Positions 43,622-53,600 of a stretch of 64,000 bases of DNA are shown here, one piece after another. How positions within the stretch are numbered: position 1 is the first letter of the stretch; every line of letters starts with the position of its first letter. The DNA lies in assembly GCF_014650955.1 (NCBI RefSeq), contig NZ_BMVY01000010.1, positions 1 to 64,000 of the forward strand. Direction: 5' to 3'. The notes beneath the pieces were generated by a model. The model saw nothing but the letters and a program-made list of their open reading frames with translations. It made no database searches and was not told the origin of the DNA. Source of the DNA: Streptomyces tauricus (GTDB lineage: Bacteria > Actinomycetota > Actinomycetes > Streptomycetales > Streptomycetaceae). The position numbers and the translations under genes are program-made.

Positions 43622-43653
43622 GTGTGACGTCGAACGTGTGCACGTCGTCACAC
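43622..43653. promoter_or_regulatory. Nested palindrome between AIM24 operon and MarR gene
   Basis: GTGTGACG...CGTCACAC encloses ACGTG-TG-CACGT, with only a 4-base asymmetry. It may end the AIM24 transcript or be a MarR operator; MarR's own likely -10 box TAGACT lies at 43686-43691. Confidence 0.45.
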
Positions 43654-43698
43654 CACCCTCACTAGTTCGCCTTTCAACCTTTTAGGTAGACTTGATTC

Positions 43699-44175
43699 AT
43701 GGAGACCGAGACGGCCACCCGCTGGCTGACCGATGCGGAGCAGTGCGCATGGCGCACCCACCTGGAGGTCAACAGGCTGTTGACGTATCAGCTCGAAAGA
43801 GACCTCCAGCCGTTCGGCCTGACGATGAACGACTACGAGATCCTGGTGAACCTCTCCGAGTCGGAGGGCGTACGGATGCGGATGAGCGACCTCGCGTCCG
43901 CCACGCTCCAGTCCAAGAGCCGCCTCTCGCACCAGATCACCCGCATGGAGAACGCGGACCTGGTCCGGCGTGAGAACTGCGAGTCCGACCGCCGCGGTCT
44001 GTACGCGGTGCTCACGGACCACGGCATGGAGACGATGCAGAAGGTCGCACCCCATCACGTGGGCTCCGTGCGCCGCCACTTCATCGACCTCCTCTCGCCG
44101 GAGGCCCTGGAGGAACTCCACAAATCCCTGACCCCGATCGCAGAACACCTCCGGGGCCAACGGGGCCGCCCGTAA
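43699..44175 (+). CDS. MarR-family transcriptional regulator
   Basis: 158-residue MarR protein. Winged HTH with MRMSDLASATLQSKSRLSHQITRMENADLVRR and wing ENCESDRRGLYAVLTDHG. No cysteine sensor is evident beyond one in the wing (NCESDRR). TAGACT seven bases upstream of the ATG and no ribosome site suggest a leaderless transcript. It follows the AIM24 operon and may regulate it. Confidence 0.9.
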   Translation: METETATRWLTDAEQCAWRTHLEVNRLLTYQLERDLQPFGLTMNDYEILVNLSESEGVRMRMSDLASATLQSKSRLSHQITRMENADLVRRENCESDRRGLYAVLTDHGMETMQKVAPHHVGSVRRHFIDLLSPEALEELHKSLTPIAEHLRGQRGRP

Positions 44176-44196
44176 CGCGCGCGGCGGCGCCCCCAA

Positions 44197-44285
44197 AGGG
44201 GCGCGGGGAACGGCGCAGTCTCTTGGTCTTTAGGGGCGCGGGGAACGGCGCAATCTTTCGCCGTCAGGGGCGCGGGGAACGGCGC
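44197..44285. repeat. Three copies of the dispersed 20-bp repeat
   Basis: AGGGGCGCGGGGAACGGCGC at 44197-44216, 44232-44251 and 44266-44285, all in one direction, in the gap between convergent MarR and kinase genes. They carry the GGAACGGCGC variant also found inside the kinase gene at 12.4 kb. Confidence 0.85.
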
Positions 44286-44312
44286 GACCAGCCCCACCGG
44301 CCCGCAGGACCA

Positions 44313-45749
44313 TCACCGTTCCCCCAGCGGAGCGGGAAGGCGGAGTTCGAACAGAGCTCCGCCCCCCGCCGCCTCCCGGACGCCCAGCGTCCCCCCGTGC
44401 CGCACGGCCACATCCCGGGCGATGGCCAGCCCCAGCCCGGCCCCGCCGTCATCCCGCGCACGGGCCTCGTCGAGCCGTACGAACCGCTCGAAAACCCGCT
44501 CGCGTTCCCCGGCGGGCACCCCCTCCCCGTCGTCGGCGACCTCAAGAACCGCCCAGTCCCCCACCCGCCGCACCCGCACGGCGACGGACGACCGCGTGTG
44601 CCGCTGCGCGTTGTCCAGCAGATTGCCGAGGACCCGCGCCAGCTGCCCGCGGGACCCGCTCACCTCGACGGCCTCCGCGTCCACGGACACGTCGACCCTG
44701 TCCCCGGCCCGCTTTCCGGCCTCGGTACGGACGAGTGCGGCCAGATCGAACCGCGCGTCGGCCGACCGCTCCCCCGCGTCCAGCCGGGCGAGCAGCAACA
44801 GGTCGGCGGCGAGCCGCTGGAGTCGTACGGTGTCCTCGACGGCCCCTTCCACGTCGAGCAGCTCCGGGTGTGCGGCGCCCACTTCGAGCTGGGTGCGCAG
44901 GGAGGCGATGGGGCTGCGCAGTTCGTGCGAGGCGTCGGCGACGAACGCGCGCTGCCGCTCCACCGAGGCCTCCAGGGCGGCGAGCGTCTGGTTCGTCGTC
45001 CGGGCGAGTCGGGCTATCTCGTCGTGGGTGCCGGGCTCGGGTACGCGCCGCGAGAGGTCCTCGGAGGCCGTGATGGCGGCCATCTCGGCACGGATTCCCT
45101 CCACCGGGCGCAGCGCCCGCCTCGTGACGACGTACGTCACCCCGCTGACCGTCACCAGCAGCAGGGGCAGGCCGATCAGCATGGCCGTCAGCGCCGTGCC
45201 GACGGCGCCCTGTTCGGCGGAGAGCGGCGCGCCCGCGTAGACGGTGAGCGGGACACCTCCCTTCGTGACCACGTCGACCCCGGCGAACCGGTAGTCGTCC
45301 GTCTCCCCCTCGACGGTCGCGGTGCCCTCGCCGTACCAGGTCTCGTCGGCGATGTCGCCGGCCTCCAGCGCGTCCTCCTCGTCCGCCACTCCCTCGTCCG
45401 TGTCGCCGGCGTCGTCGTTGGCGACGGAGTTCAGCCGCTGCGATTCTTTGGCGACCACGCTCATGCCCTCGACGTCCTCGCCGGAGGCGACTGCCTTCCC
45501 CTTCCGGTCCAGGACCTCGACAGGGTTCTCGTCGCCGTCCGGCAGGTCGAGGTCGTTGTACGCGAACCCGTTCGACAGCGCCGAGGCGGCGTTGCGGGCC
45601 ACCGAGTCGGCCTCGGTGTCCGCCTGGCCGATGAGGCTGGCCCGCAGCGCGAACAGCACGGCGGCACCGGCCGCGACCAGGGCCACGGCGACGACGAGGG
45701 TCGCGGCGAGCGTGGCGCGGGCCCGTACCGATCTCATGCGCCGCCTCAT
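44313..45749 (-). CDS. OmpR-partner sensor histidine kinase
   Basis: 478-residue kinase: helix near residues 12-35; a 115-residue very acidic extracytoplasmic domain (NDDAGDTDEGVADEEDALE); second helix (MLIGLPLLLVTVSGVTYVV); HAMP; HisKA with SHELRSP; HATPase with NLLDNAQRH, DDGEGV and GAGLGLAI. The ATG overlaps the regulator stop codon as ATGA. The acidic sensor and the acidic PepSY protein divergently encoded upstream suggest sensing of a cation or cationic peptide at the surface, which is an inference. Confidence 0.9.
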   Translation of the reverse strand: MRRRMRSVRARATLAATLVVAVALVAAGAAVLFALRASLIGQADTEADSVARNAASALSNGFAYNDLDLPDGDENPVEVLDRKGKAVASGEDVEGMSVVAKESQRLNSVANDDAGDTDEGVADEEDALEAGDIADETWYGEGTATVEGETDDYRFAGVDVVTKGGVPLTVYAGAPLSAEQGAVGTALTAMLIGLPLLLVTVSGVTYVVTRRALRPVEGIRAEMAAITASEDLSRRVPEPGTHDEIARLARTTNQTLAALEASVERQRAFVADASHELRSPIASLRTQLEVGAAHPELLDVEGAVEDTVRLQRLAADLLLLARLDAGERSADARFDLAALVRTEAGKRAGDRVDVSVDAEAVEVSGSRGQLARVLGNLLDNAQRHTRSSVAVRVRRVGDWAVLEVADDGEGVPAGERERVFERFVRLDEARARDDGGAGLGLAIARDVAVRHGGTLGVREAAGGGALFELRLPAPLGER

Positions 45750-46414
45750 GCCCGCACCTCCAGCCGGTACCCGGCCCCGCGCACGGTCCTGATGAGCTCC
45801 GGGCCGAGCTTGCGGCGCAGGGTGCTGATGTACACCTCGACGATGTTCGGGTCCCCGTCGTACGCGAAGTCCCAGACGTGCTCCAGGATGTCGGCCTTCG
45901 AAACGACCTCCCCGGCCCGCACGGCGAGCTGTTCGAGCACGGAGAACTCCTTGGTGGTCAGGGTGATCTCGTCGTCCGCGAGGAACACCCGCCGGGAGGC
46001 GGTGTCGACCTTCAGGTTCCCGACCTCGTACACGGGTGAGGCTCCGCCCGCCGGGCCGCGCCGCCGCAGCAGCGCCTTCACCCGGGCCACGAGGACGACG
46101 TACGAGAACGGCTTGGTCAGATAGTCGTCGGCGCCCGTGTCGAGGCCCTCGGCCTCGTCGTACTCGCCGTCCTTGGCCGTGAGCATCAGGATCGGCACGT
46201 CGTTTCCCGCGGAGCGCAGGGCGCCGCACACCCGGTAGCCGTTCATGCCGGGCAGCATGATGTCGAGGATGACGAGGTCGTACGAGCCCTCGCCGGCCAT
46301 GTGCAGCCCCTCCAGGCCGTCGTGGACCACGTCGACGGCGTACCCCTCGGCCGTCAGGCCCTTGGCGAGCGACAGGGCGAGCCGCTTCTCATCCTCCACG
46401 ATCAACAGGCGCAT
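45746..46414 (-). CDS. OmpR-family response regulator
   Basis: 222-residue regulator: receiver with VEDEKR, phospho-acceptor Asp51 (DLVILDIMLPG) and Lys in YLTKPFSY; C-terminal OmpR winged helix (VYISTLRRKLGPELIRTVRGAGYRL). It is the first gene of an operon with the kinase, divergent from the PepSY gene. The upstream spacer carries three phased TTCAG repeats, typical of OmpR-family binding sites, so autoregulation and control of the PepSY gene are likely. Confidence 0.92.
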   Translation of the reverse strand: MRLLIVEDEKRLALSLAKGLTAEGYAVDVVHDGLEGLHMAGEGSYDLVILDIMLPGMNGYRVCGALRSAGNDVPILMLTAKDGEYDEAEGLDTGADDYLTKPFSYVVLVARVKALLRRRGPAGGASPVYEVGNLKVDTASRRVFLADDEITLTTKEFSVLEQLAVRAGEVVSKADILEHVWDFAYDGDPNIVEVYISTLRRKLGPELIRTVRGAGYRLEVRA

Positions 46415-46436
46415 GCGTAAAGAGTCGCAAACCGAA

Positions 46437-46474
46437 CCTGAAGAAGCCTTCAGGGTGCTTCAGGTCCGCTTCAG
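46437..46474. promoter_or_regulatory. Phased TTCAG repeats, likely OmpR-type operator
   Basis: TTCAG begins at 46449, 46459 and 46470, one helical turn apart; CCTGAAG (46437-46443) forms a dyad with the first as CCTGAAG-AAGC-CTTCAGG. It lies between the divergent regulator and PepSY genes. Confidence 0.6.
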
Positions 46475-46587
46475 CGTCGGTCGGCCACCTTGGTTCCTGT
46501 CGAGCAGCAGACGAGGCACACAAGCCACCTGCAACCGGCGACACCATCCGTTACTGGTTGCAGCCAGTCGCATTCAGGAGGAATCTC

Positions 46588-47307
46588 ATGAAGCGCAACA
46601 TCGTCATCGCCACCGTCACGGCCGCTGTCCTGATCGGCGGCGGCACCGCGACCGCCATCGCGGTCTCGGGTGACGACGAGGCGCCGACGACGAAGTCCGA
46701 CGTACGGGCGTCGAACGACGACACGGGCCGTGACGACGACACGGACGCCAACGACGCGGACGACAACGACGCCGACGACCGGGCCGAGGATCAGGCCGAG
46801 GACCAGGCCGCGCGGGACTCCGGCGAGGACGCCGAGGACAAGGCCGAGAACGCCGCCGACGCCAAGGTCGCGAAGGTCGACGCCGCCGACGCGATCGAGG
46901 CGGCGCTGCAGAAGACGGCCGGCACGGCGGTCTCGGCCGACCTCGACGACGAGGGCACGAAGCACGTGTGGGACGTGGACATCCTCACGAACGGCGGCGC
47001 CTGGCACAGTGTCCAGGTCGACCCGGCCACCGGCAAGGTCGTCGGCTCCCACGTCGACCGGGACGACGACGGTGACGACGCCGCCGAGACCGCGCAGATC
47101 CGGGCCGCTCTGAAGGGCAGTTCCGTCACCGCCGCCGAGGCCGCGGAGGCCGGTGCCGCCAAGGGCACGGTGACGTCCGTCGACCTGGACGAGGAGAGTG
47201 CCGACAAGGCGTGGGAGGTCGACACCACCGCCGCGAACGGCACCGGCAGTGACTGGAGGGTCGACACCGGCTCCGGCAAGATCACGGCGGACCGCACCAA
47301 CGACTGA
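46588..47307 (+). CDS. Secreted PepSY-domain protein
   Basis: 239-residue exported protein. Signal or anchor segment MKRNIVIATVTAAVLIGGGTATAIAV, then an extremely Asp-rich linker (residues 35-85), then two PepSY-like repeats: VDAADAIEAALQKTAGTAVSADLDDEG...WHSVQVDPATGKVVG and SVTAAEAAEAGAAKGTVTSVDLDEE...WRVDTGSGKITAD. ATG follows AGGAGGAATCTC. Divergent from a two-component system with shared operator repeats; in this layout the PepSY protein is often a target or a feedback partner of the kinase. Confidence 0.88.
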   Translation: MKRNIVIATVTAAVLIGGGTATAIAVSGDDEAPTTKSDVRASNDDTGRDDDTDANDADDNDADDRAEDQAEDQAARDSGEDAEDKAENAADAKVAKVDAADAIEAALQKTAGTAVSADLDDEGTKHVWDVDILTNGGAWHSVQVDPATGKVVGSHVDRDDDGDDAAETAQIRAALKGSSVTAAEAAEAGAAKGTVTSVDLDEESADKAWEVDTTAANGTGSDWRVDTGSGKITADRTND

Positions 47308-47366
47308 CGCCTCCCCCGGCAGGCAGCAGGGGCACCCGCGACCGGGTGCCCCGCACCGGCGTCTCC

Positions 47367-47559
47367 TCGCCCCCGCCGCCCCTACCCGTTCCCGTCCCGC
47401 ATGGGGGCTGCGCCCCCTCGCCCCCGCAATCGCGCTGACGCGCTCGTCCTCAAACGCCGGACGGGCTGAAGGACTAGCCCCTCCGGCGTTTGAGGAGCGG
47501 GGGTTCGGGGGCAGCGCCCCCGAGTACGTGACGGGAACGGGTAGGGGCGGCGGGGGCGA
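47367..47559. repeat. Composite ~190-bp inverted-repeat element, copy B
   Basis: Second copy of the element at 5416-5606: same outer arms (TCGCCCCCGCCGCCCCTACCC and complement) and inner arms (TCCTCAAACGCCGG and CCGGCGTTTGAGGA), GGGGGCTGCGCCCCC and GGGGGCAGCGCCCCC hairpins. It carries its own insert (GCAATCGCGCTGACGCGC) in place of copy A's extra stem. Between convergent PepSY and meaB genes. Confidence 0.8.
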
Positions 47560-47571
47560 GGAAAAGGGCTC

Positions 47572-48528
47572 TCAGGTGCCGGTCAGGTTCTGGATCAGGG
47601 AGTCCGCCGCCTCGTAGGGGTCCAGGTCGCCGGCGACGATCCGGTCCGCGAGCGCGCTCAGGCGCCGGTCCCCGTGCAGGTCACCGATCCGCGCCCGCAG
47701 CGCCGTGACGGCGATCGTCTCGACCTCCCGCGCCGCCCGGGCGAGCCGCCGAGCGGCAAGCTCCCCCCGCTCCTCCATCCACGCCCGGTGCTTCTCCAGC
47801 GCCTCGACGACCTCGTCGATACCCTCCCCGCGCGCGGCCACCGTCTTCACGATGGGCGGCCGCCAGTCCCCCGGCCCACGGGACTCGCCGAGCCCGAGCA
47901 TGTGGTTCAGCTCACGGGCCGTCGCGTCGGCCCCGTCCCGGTCGGCCTTGTTGACCACGTACACGTCGCCGATCTCCAGGATTCCGGCCTTGGCGGCCTG
48001 GATGCCGTCGCCCATGCCGGGGGCGAGGAGCACCACGCTCGTGTCCGCCTGGGAGGCGATCTCGACCTCGGACTGGCCGACGCCGACGGTCTCGACGATG
48101 ACGACGTCGCAGCCGGCCGCGTCCAGTACCCGTACGGCCTGGGGCGCGGCCCAGGCGAGCCCGCCGAGGTGTCCGCGGGTGGCCATCGAGCGGATGTAGA
48201 CGCCGGGGTCCGAGGCGTGGTCCGACATCCGGACGCGGTCGCCGAGCAGCGCGCCGCCTGAGAACGGCGACGACGGGTCGACGGCGAGGACGCCGACCCG
48301 CTTGCCCTGCCGTCGGTAGGCGGACACGAGCGCCGACGTCGAGGTCGACTTGCCGACACCCGGTGACCCCGTGAGGCCGATGACGTACGCGTTGCCCGCG
48401 AGCGGGGCCAGCGCGGCCATGACCTCGCGCAGTTGCGGGGACGCCCCCTCCACCAGGGAGATCAGCCGGGCCACGGCCCGCGGCCGGCCTTCCCTGGCCG
48501 CGGCCACCAGCGAGGGGACGTCCTGCAT
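47572..48528 (-). CDS. meaB: MeaB-type GTPase (acyl-CoA mutase chaperone)
   Basis: 318-residue G3E GTPase that protects and gates B12 loading of methylmalonyl-CoA or isobutyryl-CoA mutases. Seen: Walker A GSPGVGKST, switch region AVDPSSPFSGGALLGDR, ETVGVGQSE, and NKADRDG specificity loop. ATG 48528 has GGAG five bases upstream; GTG at 48543 is the alternative. No mutase gene is adjacent; icmA lies 16 kb to the left and mutAB must lie outside the window. Same strand as the thiolase gene, 62 bp downstream. Confidence 0.92.
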   Translation of the reverse strand: MQDVPSLVAAAREGRPRAVARLISLVEGASPQLREVMAALAPLAGNAYVIGLTGSPGVGKSTSTSALVSAYRRQGKRVGVLAVDPSSPFSGGALLGDRVRMSDHASDPGVYIRSMATRGHLGGLAWAAPQAVRVLDAAGCDVVIVETVGVGQSEVEIASQADTSVVLLAPGMGDGIQAAKAGILEIGDVYVVNKADRDGADATARELNHMLGLGESRGPGDWRPPIVKTVAARGEGIDEVVEALEKHRAWMEERGELAARRLARAAREVETIAVTALRARIGDLHGDRRLSALADRIVAGDLDPYEAADSLIQNLTGT

Positions 48529-48589
48529 CACAGCTCCGTTCACTAGATCAGCCGGCGGATACGCCAGCCGGCTCCCGATTACGTGTGCG

Positions 48590-49792
48590 TCAGGCCTTCG
48601 GGACCCGCACGATCAGTGCGTCGCCCTGGCCGCCGCCACCGCACAGCGCCGCCGCGCCCACGCCGCCGCCGCGCCGCTTCAGTTCGAGGGCGAGGTGCAG
48701 GACGAGCCGGGCGCCGGACATGCCGATCGGGTGGCCCAGCGCGATGGCGCCGCCGTTGACGTTCACCTTTTCCGTGGACACGCCGAGATCCTTCATTGAC
48801 TGGACCGCGACGGCGGCGAAGGCCTCGTTGATCTCGATCAGGTCAAGATCCTCGACGCCGATGCCCTCCTTCTTGAGGGCGTGCTGGACGGCGTTCGACG
48901 GCTGCGACTGCAAAGAGTTGTCGGGTCCCGCGACGTTTCCGTGGGCGCCGATCTCCGCGATCCAGTCGAGGCCGAGCGCCTCGGCCCTGGCCTTGCTCAT
49001 GACGACGACGGCGGCGGCGCCGTCGGAGATCTGCGAGGCCGAGCCCGCCGTGATCGTGCCGTCCTTGGTGAAGGCGGGGCGCAGCCTGCCGAGCGATTCG
49101 GAGGTGGTCTCGCCGCGGATGCCCTCGTCCTGGCTGAAGACGACGGGCTCGCCCTTGCGCTGCGGGATCTCGACCGGGGTGATCTCCGCCTCGAAGGTGC
49201 CGTTCTTCTGGGCGGCGGCGGCCCGCTGGTGCGAGAGGGCCGCGATCTCGTCCTGCTCGGGCCGCAGGATGCCGAGCCGCGTGTTGTGCTTCTCGGTCGA
49301 CTCGCCCATGGCGATGTTCTCGAAGGCGTCGGTCAGCCCGTCGTGCGCCATCGCGTCGAGCATCTCGATCGCGCCGTACTTGTAGCCCTCCCGGGACTTC
49401 GGCAGCAGGTGGGGGGCGTTGGTCATGGACTCCTGGCCGCCCGCGACCACGATGTCGAACTCACCGGCGCGGATCAGCTGGTCGGCGAGCGCGATGGCGT
49501 CGAGACCGGACAGGCACACCTTGTTGATCGTGAGCGCCGGGACGCTCATCGGGATGCCCGCCTTGACGGCGGCCTGGCGTGCCGGGATCTGCCCTGCCCC
49601 GGCCTGGAGCACCTGGCCCATGATCACGTACTGCACCTGGTCGCCGCCGATGCCCGCACGGTCGAGGGCGGCCTTGATCGCGAATCCACCGAGGTCGGCG
49701 CCCGAGAAGGACTTGAGGGAGCCGAGCAGCCGCCCCATCGGGGTGCGTGCACCCGCAACGATGACGGAGGTGGTGTTGTTCGTTCCAGACAT
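48590..49792 (-). CDS. Acetyl-CoA C-acetyltransferase (thiolase)
   Basis: 400-residue thiolase II condensing or cleaving acetoacetyl-CoA. Active-site Cys93 in NKVCLSG, NEAFA, His in GGAIALGHPIGMSG and second Cys in CGGGGQGDA. The start is the ATG at 49792 after a GGAG site. With epimerase and MeaB it points to short-chain acyl-CoA supply (butyryl- and methylmalonyl-CoA extender units). Divergent from the epimerase gene. Confidence 0.93.
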   Translation of the reverse strand: MSGTNNTTSVIVAGARTPMGRLLGSLKSFSGADLGGFAIKAALDRAGIGGDQVQYVIMGQVLQAGAGQIPARQAAVKAGIPMSVPALTINKVCLSGLDAIALADQLIRAGEFDIVVAGGQESMTNAPHLLPKSREGYKYGAIEMLDAMAHDGLTDAFENIAMGESTEKHNTRLGILRPEQDEIAALSHQRAAAAQKNGTFEAEITPVEIPQRKGEPVVFSQDEGIRGETTSESLGRLRPAFTKDGTITAGSASQISDGAAAVVVMSKARAEALGLDWIAEIGAHGNVAGPDNSLQSQPSNAVQHALKKEGIGVEDLDLIEINEAFAAVAVQSMKDLGVSTEKVNVNGGAIALGHPIGMSGARLVLHLALELKRRGGGVGAAALCGGGGQGDALIVRVPKA

Positions 49793-49940
49793 GAGGAGCG
49801 ATCCCCTTCCAGCTTGCACAGCCGAGGAGTGAACGAGGGTTTACCAAAGAAGGTACTGAGCGGTAGGCCAGCCGTCATCCGGCCCGTCGTGTGATCGCGC
49901 GCACGTTGCGTAACCGCCGTCGGAGCGCTGCACTGACAGC

Positions 49941-50381
49941 ATGCTGACGCGAATCGACCACATCGGGATCGCCTGTTTCGACCTCGACGCGACCGTCGAG
50001 TTCTACCGGGCCACATACGGCTTCGAGGTGTACCACTCCGAGGTCAACGAGGAGCAGGGCGTGCGCGAGGCCATGCTCAAGATCAATGAGACGTCCGACG
50101 GCGGCGCCTCCTACCTGCAGCTCCTGGAGCCCACCCGCGAGGACTCCGCGGTCGGAAAGTGGCTGGCCAAGAACGGTGAGGGCGTACATCACATCGCCTT
50201 CGGCACGGCGGACGTGGACGCCGACGCGGCCGGCATCCGGGACAAGGGCGTACGCGTGCTGTACGACGAGCCGCGCAGGGGTTCGATGGGCTCCAGGATC
50301 ACCTTTCTGCACCCGAAGGATTGCCATGGCGTCCTGACAGAACTGGTCACTTCGGCGCCAGTTGAGTCACCTGAGCACTGA
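49941..50381 (+). CDS. mce: Methylmalonyl-CoA epimerase
   Basis: 146-residue vicinal-oxygen-chelate protein converting (S)- to (R)-methylmalonyl-CoA. Metal ligands: His7 (IDHIGIA), His in EGVHHIAF and Glu in VLTELV; DLDATVEFYRATYGFEV is the family's first repeat. ATG 49941. Provides the isomer link between propionyl-CoA carboxylase and the B12 mutase, and of (2S)-methylmalonyl-CoA for polyketides. Confidence 0.93.
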   Translation: MLTRIDHIGIACFDLDATVEFYRATYGFEVYHSEVNEEQGVREAMLKINETSDGGASYLQLLEPTREDSAVGKWLAKNGEGVHHIAFGTADVDADAAGIRDKGVRVLYDEPRRGSMGSRITFLHPKDCHGVLTELVTSAPVESPEH

Positions 50382-50612
50382 CCTCCGTATATCTGGGCCG
50401 GTAGGGTTGGGCACGGCCGTCGCCTCCATGGGGCGGTCCGGGTCCTCATCGTCAGGATCCGAGGGCCGGGGTCCAGGTTTCGGGGGACGAGCGTCGGGGG
50501 AGCAGCCCTTGCTCCGCCGTTGATCTGACACCATTCCCCGGGGGCCCTGTCCGGCGGATGGACGGTGCTCGTTTGGAGAGACTTGCGACCAGGGGACGGA
50601 TGGGACCGCGCA

Positions 50613-53600
50613 GTGCGGGGCTACGAACGCCAGGAGCGAGAGCCGGCGGCTGACGTCGACCACCTCTCTCGGTTCGAGGCCGAGATGGAACGGCTGAAGA
50701 CCGAGCGGGAGAAGGCCGTCCAGCACGCCGAGGACCTCGGCTATCAGGTCGAGGTGCTGCGCGCCAAGCTGCACGAGGCGCGCCGCAGTCTGGCGACCCG
50801 GCCTGCCTACGACAGCGCCGACATCGGCTATCAGGCCGAGCAGATGCTCCGTAATGCGCAGGTTCAGGCAGATCAGCTGCGCCAGGACGCGGAGCGGGAG
50901 CTGAGCCAGGCCCGCGCGCAGACGCAGCGGATCCTTCAGGAGCACGCGGAGCAGGCCGCCCGTCTCCAGGCGGAGCTGCATCAGGAGGCGGTCACCCGTC
51001 GCCAGCAGCTCGACCAGGAGCTGGCCGAGCGCCGGCAGAGCGTCGAGTCGCACGTCAACGAGAACGTGGCGTGGGCCGAGCAGCTGCGGGCCCGCAGCGA
51101 GCAGCAGGCCCGGCGGCTGGCCGACGAGTCGCGCAGCGAGGCCGAGCAGGCCCTCGCCGCCGCCCGCGCGGAGGCCGAGCGGATCACGGGAGAGGCCCGC
51201 CAGCGGCTGCAGAGCGACGCCGAGCGGGCGCGTGCGGAGGCCGAGGCGCTGCTGCGCCGGGCCCGCACCGACGCCGAGCGGCTGCTGAACGCCGCGTCGA
51301 CGCAGGCCCAGGAGGCCACCGAGCACGCCGAGCAGCTGCGCAGTTCGACCGCGTCCGACTCGGACGCCGCCCGCCGTCAGGCCGGCGAGCTGAGCCGCGC
51401 CGCCGAACAGCGCATCAACGAGGCCGAGGCGGCGCTGCGCGAGGCGCGGGCCGAGGCGGAGAAGGTCCTCGCCGAGGCCAAGGAGACCGCGGCCAAGACG
51501 CTCGCGAGCGCGGAGTCGGCGAACGAACAGCGCACGCGTACGGCCAAGGAGCAGGTCGCCCGGCTGGTCAGCGAGGCCACCAAGGAGGCCGAGTCCACCA
51601 AGTCCGAGGCCGAGCAGGTCGTCGCGGACGCCCGTACCAAGGCCGAGAAGATCATCGCGGAGGCCGAGGAGAGCGCCCGCAGCCTCACCGCCGAGGAGAC
51701 CGCGTCCCAGCTCGCCAAGGCGGCCCGTACCGCCGAGGACGTCCTGAACAAGGCGTCCGAGGACGCCAAGGCGACCACCAGGGCCGCCGCCGAGGAGGCC
51801 GAGCGCATCCGCGCCGAGGCCGAGGCGGAGGCGGACCGGCTGCGCGCCGAGGCGCACGACATCGCCGAGCAGCTCAAGGGCACGGCGAAGGACGACACCA
51901 AGGAGTACCGCGCCAAGACCGTCGAGCTGCAGGAGGAGGCGCGCCGGCTGCGCGGCGACGCCGAGCAGCTGCGCGCGGACGCCAACGAAGAGGGCGAGCG
52001 GATCCGCTCCGAGGCCCGGCGCGAGGCCGTCCAGCAGATCGAGGAGGCGGCCAGGACCGCCGAGGAGCTGCTGTCCAAGGCGAAGGCCGACGCGGACGAG
52101 CTGCGGTCGAACGCCACGACGGAGAGCCAGCGGGTCCGCACCGAGGCCATCGAGCGCGCGACGACGCTGCGCCGGCAGGCCGAGGAGACCCTGGAGCGCA
52201 CCCGCGCGGAGGCCGAGCGGCACCGCACGGAGGCCGTCGAGCAGTCCGAGGAGATCAAGGCGGAGGCCGAGCGGGCCGCCGCGGAGCTGCACGAGGACAC
52301 CGAGCGGGCCATAGCGGCCCGGCAGGCCGAGGCGGCCGAGGGGCTGGCGCGGCTGCACACGGAGGCCGAGGAGCGCCTCGCCTCCGCCGAGCAGGCGCTG
52401 ACCGACGCGCGGGCCGAGGGCGAGGCCATCCGCCGCGAGGCCGCCGAGGAGATCGACCGGCTGCGCGCCGAGGCCGCCGAGCGGATCCGTACGCTCCAGG
52501 CGCAGGCCGAGACGGAGGCCGAGCGGCTGCGCACGGAGGCCGCCTCGGACGCGTCCGCGTCGCGTGCCGAGGGCGAGGCCATCGCCGTACGGCTGCGTTC
52601 GGACGCCGCGGTGGAGGCCGAGCGGCTGAAGTCGGAGGCGCAGGACACCGCCGACCGCGTACGGGCGGAGGCGCAGGCCGCCGCCGAGCGGCTGGCCACG
52701 GAGGCCGCCGAGGCGCTGTCCGCGGCCCAGGAGGAGGCGGCCAGGCGCCGCCGCGAGGCCGAGGAACTGCTCGGTGCCGCGCGCCAGGAGGCCGACCAGG
52801 AGCGCGAGCGGGCCCGCGAGCAGAGCGAGGAGCTGCTGGCCTCGGCGCGCAACCGCGTGGAGGAGGCCCAGACCGAGGCCGTACGGCTGGTCGAGGAGGC
52901 GGACCGCCGGGCGACCGAGATGGTGTCGGCCGCCGAGCAGACCGCCCAGCAGGTGCGCGACGCCGTGGCCGGGCTGCACGAGCAGGCCCAGGAGGAGATC
53001 AACGGCCTGCGCAGCGCCGCCGAGCACGTGGCGGAGCGCACGCGCACGGAGGCGCAGGAGGAGTCCGACCGGGTCCGCGCCGACGCGTACGCGGAGCGGG
53101 AGCGGGCGACCGAGGACGGCAACCGGGTCCGGCGCGAGGCGCGGGAGGAGGCGGAGGCCGCCAAGTCCCTCGCGGAGCGCACGGTCGCGGAGGCCATCGC
53201 GGAGTCCGAGCGGCTGCGTTCGGACGCCTCGGAGTACGTACAGCGGGCGCGGACGGAGGCCTCGGACGCCATCGCGGCGGCCGAGCAGGACGCCTCGCGC
53301 TCCCGGGCCGAGGCACGGGAGGACGCCAACCGCATCCGCTCGGACGCGGCGACGCAGGCGGACACCCTCATCACCGAGACGACGGCCGAGGTCGAGCGGC
53401 TCACCGCCGAGACGAACCAGGAGGCGGAGCGCGTCCGCGCCGAGTCCGTCGCGAAGGCCGAGAAGCTGATCTCGGACGCGACGGGCGACGCGGAGCGGCT
53501 GCGCGCCGAGGCGGCCGAGACGGTCGGCACCGCGCAGCAGCACGCCGAGCGGATCCGGTCGGAGGCCCAGCGCTTCAAGGCCGAGGCCGCCCAGGAGGCC

